From assembly GCF_023151555.2 (NCBI RefSeq), contig NZ_CP100427.1, positions 1-64,000 on the forward strand: a stretch of DNA of 64,000 nt. Reading direction: 5' to 3'. Below are positions 15,740 through 24,909 of the stretch, one piece after another; positions within the stretch are counted from its first letter, which is position 1, and each line of letters starts with the position of its first letter. This DNA comes from Photobacterium sp. CCB-ST2H9. Lineage in GTDB: Bacteria > Pseudomonadota > Gammaproteobacteria > Enterobacterales > Vibrionaceae. The notes below the pieces were generated by a model. That model searched no databases. It saw nothing but the letters and a program-made list of their open reading frames with translations, and was not told the origin of the DNA. The translations under genes and the position numbers were made by a program.

Positions 15740-18700
15740 ATGAGTATTTCAGACATTGAGACAGCCGCCAGAACGGCAGGCAGTTTAGATGCTCTTCTTT
15801 CTATCTATGATTTTCACTTATTCACTTTCAATTCACAGCCTCAGTTTGGAGTAGAGAAAACAGACAGAGTCTCTATCAACACGATCAGGCGAACAGCCAA
15901 CGCAGAGGCAATAGCCGTTTTAAAACGAATTTCAGATGACCCCGATTCACTAACAGAAATGGACCGGGAAAAATTACGAAAATATAGTGGCCAGGGCGGA
16001 ATCGGAGGCTCTACAAACGAGTATTACACCCCACAATTTGTTGCTGATGGTACCTGGGCCGCCCTCGCCGCTTATGGGTTCAAAAACGGAAATGTGTTAG
16101 AACCGGCTGGTGGCGTTGGCGTTTTCTCAAGCACCAAGCCGGCTGGTACGCTTATGACCTCCGTAGAACTGGACAAAACCAGTTCGGCTATCAACCAAAT
16201 CCTCCATCCTGAGGATGAGGTGATTAACTCCAGCTTTGAGCGCTTCGTGCAAAAGAACGCGTTCACTGATATCGGTGCCAGCTATGATGCCGTTATCGGC
16301 AACCCGCCTTATGGTTCCCGCGATGCCAGCCTGGTTGACGATGTGGGATACCGGGATATCAAACTAGCCGATCAGTATTTCGTAACACGTGCGATTGATA
16401 TGTGTCGTCACGGCGGTCTAATTTGCCTGGTTCTACCGTCGCGCATTGTTGACGGCAAAAAGCTTAAAAAATGGCGTCGTGACATTTCACTGAAGGCTGA
16501 GTTCCTGGGAGCCCAGCGACTGCCAACCGGCACTTTTGGCAATAACGGATCTGATAGCGTCGTGACGGACGTGGTTATCTGGCGGAAACACCCGAAATCA
16601 CTGTATGGCAAGATCCAGCGCCTTGATGCGGATACGCTGATTGAGGCTAACGTCCTTTGGGATACCTGGCTTGATGGTAAGTGGTACCAGAAGGACGGGC
16701 AGAAATTCATCCATGGGACAGAAAAGACCGTAGGCAAAGGCCAGTGGTCCCGCAAGGTAGTTGAACGTGGTTCGCGCACGGACGATCAGATTAAAGCCGC
16801 CCTGGCCCATAAGTTTGATTCCCGTATCGATTGGAATCTACTGGACGTTAAAGAGCCGAACGCAAAAGTTTATTCAGAGGGCGATCACCGTGTCATTAAC
16901 GGGACGATGATGCGCTTCGATGGCAACCAATGGGTAAGCGCAATCCAGCAAGATGCAACCGGCCAGTTGAGGGCCGATGTTTATGGTGCCAAAAGTGAGG
17001 ATGCACTGGCCACCATGACGGCAAACCCAAGCCTCTGCCTGCAAGCTGACTTTGAACACCTGAAAAATGCCTACCGTGATTTAGCCCGTGACTGCGATCC
17101 CGATTTCAATGAAGCCATGGCGGCCATTAAGAAACTGCCGGAAGGGAAACAAGAACGTGCTTTTCGCGGCATGATGCTGGGCCATATGGTTAACAGCGTC
17201 AGTGACCTGGCAGCCGTGCCAGACGACAGTGAAGAACACCGCCAGGCATTAAACGAACGTCGTGAACAAGTGGCCAGCATGGTTTTTGCTGAGTTCGACA
17301 AACATGGTGATCCGCATAAGCTGAAAGGCCTATCTACCCTGTCAGGAAAAGCCATGGCCAAATGGCAGGCCTTTGCTAACGCCATCGATGGTAAGGGTGA
17401 ACTGTCGGAGTTACTGGGTGGCAACCTGAAACGGGAAGAAACCGCGTCTTTCGACCTAAGAGATCCACGGCAGGTCCTGGCGGCCTTCTACCAATCCACT
17501 CAACAAACGGCCATCGATGTTGGCCAGTTCCGGGTGGTTTGCACTGAGAAGAAGGACCATTTAAGCGATGAGGAATATCTGTCGTACCTGGCGCAAATGG
17601 AAGATATCGCCATTAACTCCGACGGTACGATTTCCCAAATGCACAACGCCACCAGCGGCGATATTGTAGCGAAACTGGAAAGCCTGCGGGCCGGTATGGC
17701 CAACATCGAAAACCCAATCATTGCGGCTAACCTGCGCCGTCAGATTGACGTGATTGAACAACGCCGGACCTGGACTGAAACGACGGATATCAAGTTCAAG
17801 CTAACCGACAACTGGGTGCCCCGCTCCGTTATCTTGGAGTTTCTGCAGTCTCGCGGCTATGAGCACTTTGTTTATGCCAAAACAGAGACTGACAGCGAAG
17901 GCAATGAAACGCTCAATCAGAACTATACCGGCGATGATGGTTTCTTTACCGGCTACCGCACCCGTGATGGCGTAACGCGTAACAACCCGGAAGAGAAGTT
18001 CGAGCGCCAGTTAGAAAGCTATCTCAATAAAGTCGCTGTTCGGGGCGGTTCGGGCAATGAAGGGCGTGCAGCCGTTCGTGAACAAGTCCGGCAGCTGGAT
18101 GATGATTTTGCGATGTGGATTGCCACCAGCGATCACGCCGACACGTTAACCACTGAGTACAACAACCGTTTCAATGGGTTCATTGCCCCGTCTTATGATG
18201 ATTCCAGCTTAGGGCTACAGGGCACGTCTGGCGCAATTCAAATGATGGGCTACCAGAATGCAACGGTTCGCCGCTTTTCCGATGAAGGCTGCGGGATCAT
18301 TGGTTTTGGTACCGGCCTGGGTAAAACCTTCACCGGCCTGGCCCTGGCAACGTATAACCTGCAGACCGGCCGAAGTAAGCGTATTGCTTTTGTTGTGCCT
18401 AAATCGGTCCTGGAAAACTGGTACCACGAATCGGATCTCTTTTTTGGCAAAGACAACCTGGCCAATAAGATGTTTATCGGTATCGAGCCGGTACGCGACA
18501 AAGACGGCAATATCGTGCGTGAACCGGTCCTGGATGAAGAAGGCAACCAGGTAATCGGCAATGATGGCCAGCCTCAAACGAAAGCAAAGCTAAACGTCGA
18601 TACCTCCACTAAGAAAATCGCTCCAGACCTACACCGGTTGGCACAAAGCAACGTGTCTATCGTGGTAATGACTAAAGACGTATTCGCTTCAATCCCGCTT

Positions 18701-21700
18701 AAAGACAGCACGATTACCGAAAACGTCGAGACAATGGTGAGTCAGGGACTGGTGGCGGGCAGCAACAAATTAGTCGCCGTAGCCGAAACGCACCGGGAAA
18801 AGGAAAAGAATAACCGGTTCGAAGCCAAGTATGCCGATGATGGCTCTACGAAAAAGCACGCCCTACCGTACTTTGAAGATCTCTTGATTGACTCAATCAT
18901 TACGGACGAAGGCCACAACTACCGCAACAGCTACAAAACCGGCTCTTTCGGCAACCGGCTGGCGTTTATGCCTAACAGTGCGACTGCAGATATCGCGCTC
19001 GATATGCAGATGAAAAACAACTACGTCAAACGCGTTAACCGTGATCGTGGTTGTTACAGCCTGACAGCAACACCAACAGTAAACAGCCCTATTGATGCCT
19101 TCAATATGCTGTCCCAAGTGGTGCCGTCGAAAGTGTGGGCCCGCCTGGGTATCGTAGATTCCGACGACTTTATCCGTATGTTTGGCCGCACCGGCGAAAC
19201 GGCCGTACACAAACTATCGGGCAAGGTAGAAACTAAAGAGGCCTTACTAGGCTTCCAGAATCTTGATGCACTGCGCTCCCTGTTCCACCGATACACCGAA
19301 ATCAAAACGATTAAGGACGTGTCGGGCACGGTTCACATTCCAGACCTGGTGACACACACCAACTATGTCGATATGTCGCCGGAGCAGGCAGAGATTTACG
19401 AGAATCTACGCCTACGTGCTGACGCCCTATCGAATCCTGACTCCGATGAAGCAAAAGCCATTGCCGAGGAATATCCAGACGACACGGTTTTCGGTCTGAT
19501 TCGAGATATGGATAAGGCCTGTACGGACCTGGACCTGTATCACGGCGTCGTTACCTTTGTCTTCCCTAAATCCAACGCCAGCAAAGTGCAAAGCTTGGCC
19601 GACGATCTTCCGACGACGATCACCGTTAATCAGTCAGTGATTGATGAGAAAACCGGTACCCGGAAGAATAAGAAAGTGAAAAGGGATGCCTCTGTATCCG
19701 TCACAACTGATGCGCAAGGCTGCAAACTGGTAGTGACTGCAGAACTGGATCCCGAAGTCATTAAGCGCCTGGCCAAGTTCGGCCTCAAAAAGTTCAGCCA
19801 CCCGGCCCCGCCGAAAATCGCTAAGTTCCTGGAGAAAGCAAAAGCCGTTTACCTGGATGGCGGCAAGCAGTTGGTGTTTACCGAAGAGAAAACCCAACAC
19901 GTTAAGCTGGCCAGGATGATTGCGGAGCACACCGGCTGTAAGCTGTCGGAAATCGGCATCTTGAACGCTGATACCGTTGCCGGCAAAAAAGGCTCGGGCG
20001 TCGATGAGGGCACAGAAGAGGCCGGACTGGATAACCTATCCGCCGCCTACAACGAGGGCCGGTACCGGTTCATGGTTCTTAACAAAAAAGGCGAAGTCGG
20101 TGTAAATCTTCACCGTGGTACCACGAATATTCACCACCTTACACTACCGTTCACCCCTTCATCGCTGACACAACGCAACGGCCGTGGTGCCCGCGTCGGC
20201 TCTAAAGCCAAGAAAGTGAACGTGCATTACTACGCCGGGAAAGGTTCCTTCGATAAGTTCCGTATCAGCACTATCGAACGTAAAGCACGCTGGATTGATG
20301 ATCTGTTTACCGGTGACGCCAAATCTGTCGATAACGCCAACGCAGAAGATCCGAACGAACATATGATTATGCTGGCCTCTGACCCGGAAGAGGCCCGCCG
20401 TCGTGTCGCTCGCAATGAAGCGATTCGCAAGGAGAAGATGGAAGCGGAATATCGTCGTGTAGCGGCCGTGAACGTGAACAACTACCTTAAGGCCATGACT
20501 GATAGCCAGATTGACCAGGACGAACTCCAGGCGAAGATCGACACCCTACAGGCAGAGCATGACGAACACTTGGCCAAGGTCGAAGAACGCCGGGGCGCAA
20601 ACCTGGATAAGTGGGGCCGCGATCGACTGAAAGACGCCGAAGATGAATATTTCAAATCACGCAAAGAGCTAATGGAACTTAAGTCCCAAATGGTCCGGTA
20701 CGCCAACGCCCAGGCGGCCATTAAGCGCTTTAAACCTCAGGTAGAGAAAGCCATCAAAGATAGATACCTGGCCGTTGATAACGATATCTTCACGCACCCT
20801 GAGTTGTACTTTGCGTCAAAAGGTAAAGTCGCCCGGATTGGTGGAACATACGAAGCCAAGATCAACAAGAACCTATGGAGCAACGATACATACGAGGCAA
20901 CCGTGAATATCCGAGAGTTTGATCGTCGAAAAGGTACCGTTAGCGGCATCATGCTTCAAAGCCATGACCAGTACGCCGGTCGCCAGGGGATGGCGATTAA
21001 TATCCCGCTTGAAAACCTGGTTCGACAGTCCACCAGCATTGACCAGAAAGAGGCCGAACTAATGGGCCTGAGCCTGGCTGGCATGGAAGTGGCCAAAGTC
21101 ACGCAGCTGATGGACCGGACCACTTTTTACCGGTTCGCCAATGAAGGATGGATCCGATTTAAAGATGCGTCCGAGCCTCTTATCGAACGTGACGGCAAAT
21201 TCGACCTAACCAGCCAGACGAAAGAAAACGCCGATTACCTGGTTTACCCGGACCTGGCCGATAAAGGCCTGCAGGAACGCTTTGCTAAATACTGCGCTCA
21301 ATACTCCATGGATAACGGCAGCCTTCCATATCTGCGCAGCTGGCCAGAGTTGATCCTGGGTAAAAACTGGAAGGACGTGATTAACCAATATGGCAATACC
21401 GCTACTGACCAGGAAATTACCCAATGGGTACAGGATAAAATCAAACAGGCAGAAAGTCGCTGGGATGACCTCTACCAGAACGCATTACAATCCGGTCATG
21501 TGGATGGCTGGTGGCGTCGAGTCCGGGATCTGGTTTTCAACGTTGATATGCCGAACATCACTAACCGAAACGATGAGAACCGCATTGCTACTCAGATCGC
21601 CAGTGACTACAGAACCGTAGTGAAAATGCGTTCAGAGGACTTCATTCAACGCGCCAAAGATTCGGGCTTTGCGACCTACATTGAGCTTATCAGTGATTCG

Positions 21701-22324
21701 ACCGGCCGCGATGATCGCATCAAAAATCTTGCCGGGTTCGCCAGCAAATACCGGGCAGAACATCACTTCATTAAGAACGTGGTGGAAATGTATGATAGTA
21801 ACTATGTGCTGATGATGGCCGACCTAACCGCTGCAGGTATGACGCCGCAATTGCCGGACGGTGAAGAGTTGTACGGCTCTAACGCTAAATGGCGCATTGA
21901 GGGCAAGCTAGGCAACCTGTTTAACGATAAGCAAAGCAAGATCTTCTATGTGGCCGACAAGCTACTGAAAAAGCCAGAAGTGGCCCTGCTTAACGATACC
22001 CAGCAGGCCATTGTCGATAACGTGGATAAAATCGCCCCTGGTGATATTTGTGAGCAGCTAAAACAAATGGGGATCATTGCCAAAACGAACACGTCACTGG
22101 TTACGCGCAAATTCCGCCGTAAATCGACTACCTACGAACCTTATAGCGTCCTGGGACTGCAGGACACGAAAGGCTATGACGGGGTGTTACGTAAGAAGAA
22201 AGACAACCTCAAAGAGCAGTTTGACGCAATTTATTGTGTCGATGGCAATGACGAATTTGAAGGCAGCTGGTGGCTCGTACCGGCAGATACTGACCTGACT
22301 ACGATTGTAAACGCTTTAAACTAA
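15740..22324 (+). CDS. DarB-like methyltransferase-helicase fusion (antirestriction)
   Basis: 2194 residues. An N6-adenine methyltransferase domain comes first: motif I LEPAGGVGVF (about 119-128), catalytic IGNPPYG (about 186-192). An SF2/SNF2-type helicase follows: Walker A GTGLGKT (about 857-863), TDEGH box (about 1054-1058), motif VI QRNGRGARVG (about 1478). The rest is long and partly coiled. Order and size match P1 DarB (about 2255 residues), which is packaged in the virion and protects injected DNA from type I restriction in cis. DarA-like genes at 27.9-31 kb support that reading. It is on the plus strand and visibly richer in GC than its neighbours, pointing to separate ancestry. A defence or modification role independent of the virion is the alternative. 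Confidence 0.8.
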   Translation: MSISDIETAARTAGSLDALLSIYDFHLFTFNSQPQFGVEKTDRVSINTIRRTANAEAIAVLKRISDDPDSLTEMDREKLRKYSGQGGIGGSTNEYYTPQFVADGTWAALAAYGFKNGNVLEPAGGVGVFSSTKPAGTLMTSVELDKTSSAINQILHPEDEVINSSFERFVQKNAFTDIGASYDAVIGNPPYGSRDASLVDDVGYRDIKLADQYFVTRAIDMCRHGGLICLVLPSRIVDGKKLKKWRRDISLKAEFLGAQRLPTGTFGNNGSDSVVTDVVIWRKHPKSLYGKIQRLDADTLIEANVLWDTWLDGKWYQKDGQKFIHGTEKTVGKGQWSRKVVERGSRTDDQIKAALAHKFDSRIDWNLLDVKEPNAKVYSEGDHRVINGTMMRFDGNQWVSAIQQDATGQLRADVYGAKSEDALATMTANPSLCLQADFEHLKNAYRDLARDCDPDFNEAMAAIKKLPEGKQERAFRGMMLGHMVNSVSDLAAVPDDSEEHRQALNERREQVASMVFAEFDKHGDPHKLKGLSTLSGKAMAKWQAFANAIDGKGELSELLGGNLKREETASFDLRDPRQVLAAFYQSTQQTAIDVGQFRVVCTEKKDHLSDEEYLSYLAQMEDIAINSDGTISQMHNATSGDIVAKLESLRAGMANIENPIIAANLRRQIDVIEQRRTWTETTDIKFKLTDNWVPRSVILEFLQSRGYEHFVYAKTETDSEGNETLNQNYTGDDGFFTGYRTRDGVTRNNPEEKFERQLESYLNKVAVRGGSGNEGRAAVREQVRQLDDDFAMWIATSDHADTLTTEYNNRFNGFIAPSYDDSSLGLQGTSGAIQMMGYQNATVRRFSDEGCGIIGFGTGLGKTFTGLALATYNLQTGRSKRIAFVVPKSVLENWYHESDLFFGKDNLANKMFIGIEPVRDKDGNIVREPVLDEEGNQVIGNDGQPQTKAKLNVDTSTKKIAPDLHRLAQSNVSIVVMTKDVFASIPLKDSTITENVETMVSQGLVAGSNKLVAVAETHREKEKNNRFEAKYADDGSTKKHALPYFEDLLIDSIITDEGHNYRNSYKTGSFGNRLAFMPNSATADIALDMQMKNNYVKRVNRDRGCYSLTATPTVNSPIDAFNMLSQVVPSKVWARLGIVDSDDFIRMFGRTGETAVHKLSGKVETKEALLGFQNLDALRSLFHRYTEIKTIKDVSGTVHIPDLVTHTNYVDMSPEQAEIYENLRLRADALSNPDSDEAKAIAEEYPDDTVFGLIRDMDKACTDLDLYHGVVTFVFPKSNASKVQSLADDLPTTITVNQSVIDEKTGTRKNKKVKRDASVSVTTDAQGCKLVVTAELDPEVIKRLAKFGLKKFSHPAPPKIAKFLEKAKAVYLDGGKQLVFTEEKTQHVKLARMIAEHTGCKLSEIGILNADTVAGKKGSGVDEGTEEAGLDNLSAAYNEGRYRFMVLNKKGEVGVNLHRGTTNIHHLTLPFTPSSLTQRNGRGARVGSKAKKVNVHYYAGKGSFDKFRISTIERKARWIDDLFTGDAKSVDNANAEDPNEHMIMLASDPEEARRRVARNEAIRKEKMEAEYRRVAAVNVNNYLKAMTDSQIDQDELQAKIDTLQAEHDEHLAKVEERRGANLDKWGRDRLKDAEDEYFKSRKELMELKSQMVRYANAQAAIKRFKPQVEKAIKDRYLAVDNDIFTHPELYFASKGKVARIGGTYEAKINKNLWSNDTYEATVNIREFDRRKGTVSGIMLQSHDQYAGRQGMAINIPLENLVRQSTSIDQKEAELMGLSLAGMEVAKVTQLMDRTTFYRFANEGWIRFKDASEPLIERDGKFDLTSQTKENADYLVYPDLADKGLQERFAKYCAQYSMDNGSLPYLRSWPELILGKNWKDVINQYGNTATDQEITQWVQDKIKQAESRWDDLYQNALQSGHVDGWWRRVRDLVFNVDMPNITNRNDENRIATQIASDYRTVVKMRSEDFIQRAKDSGFATYIELISDSTGRDDRIKNLAGFASKYRAEHHFIKNVVEMYDSNYVLMMADLTAAGMTPQLPDGEELYGSNAKWRIEGKLGNLFNDKQSKIFYVADKLLKKPEVALLNDTQQAIVDNVDKIAPGDICEQLKQMGIIAKTNTSLVTRKFRRKSTTYEPYSVLGLQDTKGYDGVLRKKKDNLKEQFDAIYCVDGNDEFEGSWWLVPADTDLTTIVNALN

Positions 22325-22330
22325 CTGATT

Positions 22331-22350
22331 GCGCCCGGTTCGCCGGGCGC
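22331..22350 (+). other. very stable UUCG-loop hairpin
   Basis: GCGCCCGG TTCG CCGGGCGC, an 8-bp perfect stem with a UUCG tetraloop, between the DarB-like stop and the next start. There is no T run, so it is more likely an mRNA 3'-end stabiliser or translation separator than a terminator. Confidence 0.6.
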
Positions 22351-22364
22351 TAAAGGAAATACCA

Positions 22365-22793
22365 ATGATCACAACAGTTAAACTCCCTACCCCTGAGGCC
22401 TTAAAGCCATTGCTCGATGAGGCCTTAGAAGGTGGCAACCTGGCCCCTGAGGTTTTCATTAATAACCACTGCGCCGGTCTAATCACTACCCTGGCACACA
22501 ATCCGCTGTCATACCGGGCTTATGGGGCGTATTGGTGGGCGGTTAAGCGGATTCTCTTAAAGAACGGTTTTGTTGAACTGTTCCAGCTGGAGGACGAGGA
22601 CGAACCGGCCACCGCTGAGCACTTTTACATTCAAGATGATGTGACAACACTATGCGCGGCCTGGGCCTATATGGATGTGATGATCGACGCTGGCCACCAG
22701 CTGTCAAACATCCATGTATACACAGACTCTGAAGGGGAACAGTTTGAATACTCTCTTGAGGATTTGGACTTAGAACGTTTTCGTTTCGAGTAA
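22365..22793 (+). CDS. hypothetical acidic protein, cotranscribed with DarB-like gene
   Basis: 142 residues from ATG 22365, with GGAAAT as ribosome site. Acidic, with helices around ALKPLLDEALEGGN and YRAYGAYWWAVKRILLKNGF, and a very acidic C-terminus (SLEDLDLERFRFE). I do not recognise it. It shares the GC-rich base composition of the DarB-like gene and the same transcript, so it may be a partner or cargo of that system. Confidence 0.6.
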   Translation: MITTVKLPTPEALKPLLDEALEGGNLAPEVFINNHCAGLITTLAHNPLSYRAYGAYWWAVKRILLKNGFVELFQLEDEDEPATAEHFYIQDDVTTLCAAWAYMDVMIDAGHQLSNIHVYTDSEGEQFEYSLEDLDLERFRFE

Positions 22794-22802
22794 TCAAAAA
22801 TA

Positions 22803-22824
22803 GGGCCGCACTATTGCGGCCCAT
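22803..22824. terminator. bidirectional terminator
   Basis: GGGCCGC/GCGGCCC hairpin between convergent genes; on the minus strand it is followed by TATTTTTG. It separates the plus-strand DarB-like operon from the minus-strand DUF4236 operon. Confidence 0.6.
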
Positions 22825-22865
22825 TAGGCACTATGTTAATTCAATTGCCAGACGTGAGGACTTTT

Positions 22866-23075
22866 TTACGAACTTTTGGCCGTGCTTTTTCTTGAAAGTG
22901 ACTTCCGAGACACCCCGGTACCTGGCACGTTAACTGATGCTACGGCGCCCTTCTTTCCGAAGTTCAGCTTGAGATTCCGGCCGCCCACCGTAAATGACAC
23001 ACCGGATTTAGATAAATTGATCCAGAGGAACGGTAAGATCCTGATTCTTTTTTGGAAACGCAAACCTTTCATTAC
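22866..23075 (-). CDS. DUF4236 family protein
   Basis: 69 residues from ATG 23075, which overlaps the stop of the upstream wHTH gene (TAATG). The family pattern is clear: GLRFQKRIRILPFLWINLSKSGVSFTVGG then NFGKKGAVASVNVPGTGVS, a small beta-rich domain with conserved R-F-K, LNLSKSGVS and PGTG segments. Function of the family is unknown. A Ser/Lys tail follows. Confidence 0.8.
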   Translation of the reverse strand, partial: VMKGLRFQKRIRILPFLWINLSKSGVSFTVGGRNLKLNFGKKGAVASVNVPGTGVSRKSLSRKSTAKSS

Positions 23076-23398
23076 TGGTCCTTTTTTAATTCTCGTTGCC
23101 ACTCAGCTCTTCGTTTTTCTGCTACAGGCCTGCCCAAATCAGTCAGCTTAAATGCGAGACGTAGTGACTGTGGGTGACGGAATCTATGAACAAACCCATT
23201 CTCTGCCAGTTTGTGGCAAGACCGGGTGAAATTACTCGCGTCGACTTGCTTATTCCACGGCCTGATTTTATTGACTGTCATCAATAAATCGGTTGCTGGA
23301 AAAGGGTCATTTTCCCCTTTCTCTTCAATGAGCAGCAATACAAACAGCGCATCCTTTTGTGGGGATGAAATTCTCACAACAGTATTCCTATTTTCCAT
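23072..23398 (-). CDS. winged-helix-like regulator
   Basis: 108 residues. The arrangement of helices and a wing (ATDLLMTVNKIRPWNKQVDASNFTRSCHKLAENGFVHRFRHPQSLRLAFKLTDLGR) fits a MarR/ArsR-like winged helix, with DASNFTRSCHKLAENGFV as recognition segment. Probably a DNA-binding regulator. A perfect inverted repeat 136 bp upstream (23534-23557), with a near copy at 4956-4979, is a candidate operator for it. Confidence 0.55.
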   Translation of the reverse strand: MENRNTVVRISSPQKDALFVLLLIEEKGENDPFPATDLLMTVNKIRPWNKQVDASNFTRSCHKLAENGFVHRFRHPQSLRLAFKLTDLGRPVAEKRRAEWQRELKKDQ

Positions 23399-23533
23399 CT
23401 TATTAGGTGTATTTCCCTTCAGAGCCGATGCGGAACGCTTGTACTTTAGTGCAGCTTTGTCCGGCGATCCAACTCCCGTGATTCATCCCAGATGAAAATT
23501 ATTCACCATGATGCACTCAACTTCAAGATAGCC

Positions 23534-23557
23534 TTAATCACCTGTGACGTGATTAAC
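23534..23557. promoter_or_regulatory. perfect inverted repeat TTAATCAC-N7-GTGATTAA
   Basis: Eight-bp perfect arms around a 7-bp centre, in the divergent region between the wHTH gene and the glycosyltransferase gene. The rest of the 260-bp gap shows only the promoter listed next. The related site at 4956 makes a shared repressor plausible. Confidence 0.55.
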
Positions 23558-23595
23558 AGAAATGGAAATATGAACGCACTGGCAGGTGAATTGTG

Positions 23596-23623
23596 TTGAG
23601 TAAAATGTCTTATTGCATATTAT
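23596..23623 (+). promoter_or_regulatory. candidate sigma70 promoter for glycosyltransferase
   Basis: TTGAGT, 16 bp, TATTAT, ending 36 bp before ATG 23660. A moderate match to consensus, correctly placed for the plus-strand gene. Confidence 0.45.
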
Positions 23624-23659
23624 ACCGCTGTCATAACAAATAATTAGGTTATATCGCCC

Positions 23660-24412
23660 ATGAATCGCTTCCTAAATAACGTATTTATCATCCACGTCAG
23701 TAAGGGATATGAAGACCGACGAGCACACATCGATCAGCATCTTCCAGAAAGAGGAATTACAAATTTTGAATACATGCTGGAGGGGGATATTTCTGACCTA
23801 ACGCCAGAGGTGAAAGAAAAGTATTTCCAGCACAATGAATGTCTTCCTGCGCTCTCTTGCGCGTACAAGCACATCCTGGTCTACGAGAAAATGGTTGCTG
23901 AAGGAATTGAGCGCGCACTGGTGCTGGAAGACGATGCCTACCTGACAGAGGATGCCTTTGAAAAGTTATCTGCAGTCGAGGCTGAGATGTCCAGCGAAAG
24001 AAACTTTATCCTGAACATTGAACACAGCAATCGCTCTGTTCCGGTTCGAATCAAAAATCCGGGGCAGCTGTGCTACTTAGCATCACATACCAAAAGAACT
24101 GGTGGATATGTCATTCAACTGGAAGCTGCGAAACGGATCGTAGATTTCTTTGAGCATTACCAGACCTCTATGCCAATCGATGCATTTCAAACAAAAATGA
24201 GAGACATCCTGGGTTACAACATCTTTTGGATGGACCCCCCGGTAGTTCATCAAGGCTCTAAAAACGGTATGTTTGATAGTGAGTTAAGTCAACGAAAGAA
24301 AAATCGACTCGGTGCTCTGACATCGTACTTCCGCGATGGGTATCAACGCCACATTCTGACAAATTTAAGCTCCAAGCGGATGCGTAGCTTCCAAAAAGTC
24401 ACCCGATACTGA
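23660..24412 (+). CDS. glycosyltransferase family 25 (LPS modification)
   Basis: 250 residues. GT25 hallmarks: N-terminal NVFIIHVSKGYEDRRAHID, helix CAYKHILVYEKMV, and the metal/nucleotide-binding EDD (residues 90-92) in ALVLEDDAYLTEDAF; then TGGYVIQLEAAKRIV and PIDAF, typical of LpsA/Lex1-type transferases. Cytoplasmic enzymes of this family add hexoses to lipooligosaccharide. As a single phage-borne gene beside the origin it is probably a lysogenic-conversion gene that alters the host surface and blocks superinfection. It has its own promoter. Confidence 0.85.
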   Translation: MNRFLNNVFIIHVSKGYEDRRAHIDQHLPERGITNFEYMLEGDISDLTPEVKEKYFQHNECLPALSCAYKHILVYEKMVAEGIERALVLEDDAYLTEDAFEKLSAVEAEMSSERNFILNIEHSNRSVPVRIKNPGQLCYLASHTKRTGGYVIQLEAAKRIVDFFEHYQTSMPIDAFQTKMRDILGYNIFWMDPPVVHQGSKNGMFDSELSQRKKNRLGALTSYFRDGYQRHILTNLSSKRMRSFQKVTRY

Positions 24413-24468
24413 ATCAGCAATTTTGAGGGTAATTGAAAGTTGCCCTCCATACCTCAGGACAGTACACA

Positions 24469-24666
24469 ATGCCCACCAAGAACGAGAATGTGCAACTATT
24501 CACTGCAATAGAAAACTTCGCCGCTGAAAAAATCGCAGAATTTATGCATGAGGGGCCACAAACGAAATCCGCATCAAAGCAGTTAGAAGCGCTCAATATT
24601 ATGCGAAAAGCTATATCCGGCACGATATCGGCATTAGAGTCAATTCCAGAAGATACGCCAGTCTGA
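24469..24666 (+). CDS. small hypothetical protein
   Basis: 65 residues from ATG 24469, with AGGA 10 bp upstream; a TTG start at 24433 is less likely. Mostly helical (FTAIENFAAEKIAEFMHE, KQLEALNIMRKAISGTISAL). It ends at the first iteron of the origin. Not recognised. Confidence 0.5.
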   Translation: MPTKNENVQLFTAIENFAAEKIAEFMHEGPQTKSASKQLEALNIMRKAISGTISALESIPEDTPV

Positions 24667-24904
24667 GTGTATTTTAACTGGGTTGAGGTGTGCTCTAATT
24701 GGGTTGTCGGTGTGCTCTAATTGGGATCTCGGTACCAAGGCCAGTTTAAAAACATTGCGGTGTATTCTGATTGGGTATTTTTCCCCATTCAGGATACACC
24801 TCACATCAACTCCACTCTCTCCGCACCAATGCAAACCCATTTAGAAACACCGAATAAGTAAAGTAGTGTATTCTAAATGGGTAATGTGCCCAATTAGAAC
24901 CACC
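24666..24904. repeat. iteron cluster A (8 copies, both orientations)
   Basis: Copies of a ~17-bp core related to GGTGTGCTCTAATTGGG. Plus orientation at 24666, 24687, 24709, 24759 and 24865; minus orientation at 24784, 24836 and 24889. The first three are spaced 21-22 bp, about two helical turns. It lies just downstream of repA, like the incA control locus of P1, where extra iterons handcuff RepA and limit copy number. Confidence 0.85.
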
Positions 24905-24909
24905 TCACA

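Noticed and set aside
15740..22324. Type I or type IIG restriction-modification system
   Set aside because: There is an MTase and helicase but no recognisable nuclease or specificity domain, and the order and size fit DarB better.
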